Positions 4,191-6,576 of a stretch of DNA of 6,576 nucleotides are shown in pieces (the first letter of the stretch is position 1; each line of letters opens with the position of its first letter). This stretch comes from Omnitrophica bacterium RIFOXYB12_FULL_50_7. Lineage in GTDB: Bacteria > Omnitrophota > Omnitrophia > Omnitrophales > Aquincolibacteriaceae. The translations under genes and the position numbers were made by a program. A model generated the notes under the pieces. That model was given only the letters and a program-made list of their open reading frames with translations, searched no databases and was not told the origin of the DNA. The stretch is from the NCBI GenBank assembly GCA_001804345.1, contig MHFU01000077.1, positions 1-6,576 of the forward strand, written 5' to 3'.

Positions 4191-5288
4191 ATGAAATCCT
4201 ATCGTGTAACACTTATTCCCGGCGACGGTGTCGGGCCCGAACTGGCGGAAGCAACCCAATTGTGTCTTGAGGCTACGGGAGTGAAGTTCGACTGGGACGT
4301 TCAGACCGCAGGGATGGATGTGATGGCAAGCGAAGGAACGCCGCTTCCGGAGCGCGTCTTGGAGTCTATTCGCAAGAACAAGGTCGCCATCAAGGCCCCG
4401 CTTACAACCCCCATTGGTACAGGATTCCGTTCCGTGAATGTAGCGCTTCGTAAGGAGCTAGATCTTTATGCGTGCCTCAGGCCCTGCAAATCTTACGAGG
4501 GCGTCCGTTCTCGTTACAAAAATATCGATCTTGTGATTGTGCGTGAGAACACCGAAGATCTCTATGCCGGCATCGAATTCCAGAAAGGGACGTCGGAGGT
4601 ATTAGAGTTGATTGCTAACATCGAAAGGCTTTCCAAGAGAAAGATTCGCTCCGATTCCGGTGTGAGCATTAAACCCATCTCTGTCATGGGATCTGAGCGA
4701 ATCGTGAGATTTGCGTTTGATTATGCGCGCCAGTACAAACGAAAAAAAGTCACGGCAGTCCACAAAGCCAACATCATGAAATTCTCCGACGGGCTTTTCC
4801 TTGAGGTTGCGCGTGAAGTGGCAAAAAAGTATCCCGACATTCAATTCGAGGATCGCATTGTGGATAATATGTGCATGCAGCTCGTGCAAAAGCCCGAGCT
4901 CTACGACGTGCTGGTCCTCCCGAACCTTTACGGTGATATTCTTTCCGACCTTTGCGCGGGGCTTGTCGGCGGGCTGGGCGTGGCTCCCGGCGCCAATATC
5001 GGAACGAACGGGGCTCTTTTTGAGGCGACTCATGGCTCTGCGCCGAAGTACAAGGGCCTCAATAAAGTGAATCCCGTCGCGATGATCCTCTCGGGCGCAT
5101 TGATGCTCCGGCACCTGGGTGAAACCCAGGCCGCGGACCGTTTGGAAAAAGCCGTGGCCGACGTGATCCGCGAAGGCAAAGATGTGACTTACGACCTAAA
5201 AGAAGACCGCAACGACCCCACCGCCGTCGGCACGCGCGAAATGGGACAGGCGATCATTAAAAAGATGCGGGCAACGGCTAACGGGTAA
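4191..5288 (+). CDS. icd: Isocitrate dehydrogenase, short homolog with NADP-type residues
   Basis: A 365-residue beta-decarboxylating dehydrogenase. It oxidises isocitrate to 2-oxoglutarate and CO2 in the cytoplasm. The N-terminus has LIPGDGVGPEL (8-18). Substrate contacts match E. coli Icd: R-S-V-N-V-A-L-R (80-87) with Ser81, Asn83 and Arg87; Arg97; V-R-E-N-T-E-D-L-Y-A-G (117-127) with Arg118 and Tyr125; and Lys192. The metal site is D249-I-L-S-D253 with Asp225. The coenzyme segment reads H-G-S-A-P-K-Y (281-287), then Val293 and Tyr334. Lys-Tyr-Val-Tyr are the E. coli NADP determinants (K344, Y345, V351, Y391); NAD enzymes usually have Asp-Ile there. The length is nearer to that of NAD-IDH and isopropylmalate dehydrogenase. 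GAGGAG (4181-4186) supports the start. acnA follows, probably as one unit. Isopropylmalate or homoisocitrate dehydrogenase is less likely. Confidence 0.88.
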   Translation: MKSYRVTLIPGDGVGPELAEATQLCLEATGVKFDWDVQTAGMDVMASEGTPLPERVLESIRKNKVAIKAPLTTPIGTGFRSVNVALRKELDLYACLRPCKSYEGVRSRYKNIDLVIVRENTEDLYAGIEFQKGTSEVLELIANIERLSKRKIRSDSGVSIKPISVMGSERIVRFAFDYARQYKRKKVTAVHKANIMKFSDGLFLEVAREVAKKYPDIQFEDRIVDNMCMQLVQKPELYDVLVLPNLYGDILSDLCAGLVGGLGVAPGANIGTNGALFEATHGSAPKYKGLNKVNPVAMILSGALMLRHLGETQAADRLEKAVADVIREGKDVTYDLKEDRNDPTAVGTREMGQAIIKKMRATANG

Positions 5289-5300
5289 CGGCAAACGAGG
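5273..5300 (+). repeat. Four 7-bp tandem units across the icd stop codon
   Basis: AACGGCT, AACGGGT, AACGGCA and AACGAGG follow without gaps, and the icd TAA (5286-5288) lies on the unit 2/3 boundary. Two GTTCCCC units (5316-5329) downstream also have period 7; on the complement they read AACGGGG, so the two arrays are inverted relatives. Loss of one unit would move the frame and let icd read on to TGA 5383-5385. Confidence 0.55.
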
Positions 5301-5413
5301 GGTTCGTGTTTTTGCGTTCCCCGTTCCCCGAGAAAAAAGAGTGAGCATCCCAATCAGGATTCATGGTGGATGTGTCTTTGTTTGAAATAGATTCGATAGG
5401 AGTCTAAATTTTA
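5289..5413 (+). other. icd-acnA spacer
   Basis: A 125-bp spacer. Apart from the 7-bp repeats it can form only a weak interrupted stem: GGGG 5299-5302 with CCCC 5319-5322, then CG with CG past a TT/TT mismatch, with the T-run in the loop. That does not resemble a terminator. I find no convincing promoter. Co-transcription of icd and acnA is therefore likely, with AGGAG (5398-5402) serving acnA. Confidence 0.5.
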
Positions 5414-6576
5414 ATGAGCCTTTTGAATAGTTTTGGGAGTAAGGTGACGCTTAGGATCGCTGGGAAAGACTACACGATCTACCGCCTGCGCGCGCTCCAG
5501 GAGTGCGGCGTCGCCAAGGTCCTGCGCCTGCCTTATTCCATACGCGTGCTTTTGGAGAACCTGCTTCGTAATGAAGACGGCAAGAACGTGACGCGAAAAG
5601 ACATCGAGAATCTGGCCAACTGGGATCCCAGGACCCAAAGCGGCAATGAGGTCGCCTTCACGCCTGCCCGTGTTCTGTTGCAGGATTTTACGGGCGTCCC
5701 GGCGGTCGTGGATCTTGCGGCCATGCGCGAAGCGATGGTCAGGATGGGCGGGGATCCCAAGAAGATCAATCCGCTTCAGCCCGTGGATCTCGTGATCGAC
5801 CACTCTGTGCAAACGGATTTTTCGGGGACTCCCGAGGCGTTCTCAAAAAATATCGTCAAGGAATTCGAGCGCAACCAGGAACGCTATCAATTCCTCAAAT
5901 GGGGCCAGCAGGCTTTTCATAATTTTCGCGTCGTACCTCCCGCAACGGGTATCATCCATCAGGTGAATCTCGAATATCTCTCCCCCGTGATCTTCAGCAA
6001 AAAAGAAGGGACCAAGACCTTCCTTTATCCGGACACGCTGGTTGGAACCGACTCGCACACCACCATGATCAACGGTCTCGGCGTGCTCGGCTGGGGCGTT
6101 GGCGGGATCGAAGCCGAGGCCGCGATGCTCGGCCAGCCGATCTCGATGTTGATCCCCGAGGTGGTAGGAGTTAAGTTCTCCGGGAAATTGTCCGAAGGTG
6201 TGACGGCCACGGATCTGGTGCTAACGGTAACGCAAATGCTCCGCAAAAAGGGCGTGGTCGGAAAATTCGTGGAGTTTTTTGGACAGGGTGTAAACGAATT
6301 GTCGCTTGCGGACCGCGCCGTGGTTGCGAACATGGCTCCCGAGTATGGCGCGACGGCTGGATTTTTTCCGGTAGACCAGGAAACGCTCCGCTTTCTCCGG
6401 CTGACCGGAAGGAGCGAGGATCAGATCGCTCTTGCCGAGACCTATCTGAAAGCGCAGGGACTTTTCCGCGAAGGCGGGGAAGAAAAAATCGTTTATTCCG
6501 ACACGGTGGAGCTGGACCTTGCGAGCGTGGTCCCGAGTCTCGCCGGTCCCAAGCGCCCGCAGGACCGCGTGAAATT
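5414..6576 (+). CDS. acnA: Aconitate hydratase, AcnA type (N-terminal part, cut by window end)
   Basis: 387 complete codons plus two bases, still open at the window end. AcnA isomerises citrate to isocitrate through cis-aconitate with a [4Fe-4S] cluster. The start M-S-L-L-N-S-F-G-S is the classical AcnA/IRP N-terminus. Later motifs are RLPYSIRVLLENLLR (38-52), Q-D-F-T-G-V-P-A-V-V-D-L (90-101), D-L-V-I-D-H-S-V (125-132), G-T-D-S-H-T-T-M (211-218), G-W-G-V-G-G-I-E-A-E-A (226-236) and P-E-Y-G-A-T-A-G-F-F-P-V-D (309-321). This is a bit under half of a typical protein of about 890 residues. The three cluster cysteines and the swivel domain lie beyond the edge. AGGAG (5398-5402) is 11 bases before ATG. 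The enzyme makes the substrate of the dehydrogenase encoded just upstream. No frameshift is seen. Confidence 0.95.
   Translation, partial: MSLLNSFGSKVTLRIAGKDYTIYRLRALQECGVAKVLRLPYSIRVLLENLLRNEDGKNVTRKDIENLANWDPRTQSGNEVAFTPARVLLQDFTGVPAVVDLAAMREAMVRMGGDPKKINPLQPVDLVIDHSVQTDFSGTPEAFSKNIVKEFERNQERYQFLKWGQQAFHNFRVVPPATGIIHQVNLEYLSPVIFSKKEGTKTFLYPDTLVGTDSHTTMINGLGVLGWGVGGIEAEAAMLGQPISMLIPEVVGVKFSGKLSEGVTATDLVLTVTQMLRKKGVVGKFVEFFGQGVNELSLADRAVVANMAPEYGATAGFFPVDQETLRFLRLTGRSEDQIALAETYLKAQGLFREGGEEKIVYSDTVELDLASVVPSLAGPKRPQDRVK

Noticed and set aside
4602..5114. A 170-codon open frame on the minus strand opposite icd
   Set aside because: It is antisense to a clearly conserved enzyme and shows no recognisable domain or start signal.
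4191..5288. 3-isopropylmalate dehydrogenase (leuB)
   Set aside because: The substrate loop has Ser-x-Asn (81-83) as in isocitrate dehydrogenase, and acnA follows rather than leu genes.

Overview
The window looks like chromosomal DNA of a bacterium with moderate G+C. Housekeeping genes lie on both strands, separated by short spacers with clear hairpin terminators and sigma70-like promoters. Two small secreted proteins match the pattern I know as the exosortase-associated TIGR04073 family. From memory that family is concentrated in Verrucomicrobiota, Lentisphaerota and Omnitrophota. I therefore favour the PVC/Omnitrophota part of the tree, with Omnitrophota the best guess. No rRNA or other firm marker is present, so this is an inference.

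Layout, left to right. The 3' end of pyrE (+) and a TIGR04073-type gene (-) converge on a bidirectional terminator. An AT-rich divergent spacer of about 290 bp, dense in short repeats, separates that gene from a small excisionase/MerR-like HTH gene (+). The HTH gene converges with mutY (-). The mutY stop codon sits inside a predicted folded RNA element. A 193-bp divergent spacer holds an apparently leaderless mutY promoter with helically phased A-tracts, and a promoter for a second TIGR04073-type gene (+). That gene ends in a very strong terminator with a UUCG loop. Beyond it are further hairpins, a possible gene remnant with a Cys-rich C-terminus (-), and an inositol-monophosphatase family gene (suhB-like, -). 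Divergent from suhB are an isocitrate dehydrogenase gene (+) and, 125 bp on, the start of aconitase acnA (+), which runs off the window.

Functional reading. The icd-acnA pair supplies the citrate to 2-oxoglutarate arm of the TCA cycle. The dehydrogenase carries the Lys-Tyr pair typical of NADP-using enzymes. MutY is base-excision repair of A opposite 8-oxoguanine, and PyrE is pyrimidine synthesis. The two TIGR04073-type proteins are exported and of unknown function.

I did not find a clear new multi-gene system. The least explained signals are non-coding: the mutY 3' three-way-junction element (1286-1378), the repeat-rich spacer (752-1041), the hairpin cluster after the second TIGR04073-type gene (3044-3163), the Cys-rich remnant (3161-3301), and the 7-bp repeat across the icd stop codon (5273-5300). 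There is no CRISPR array, tRNA, rRNA or insertion sequence that I can support.
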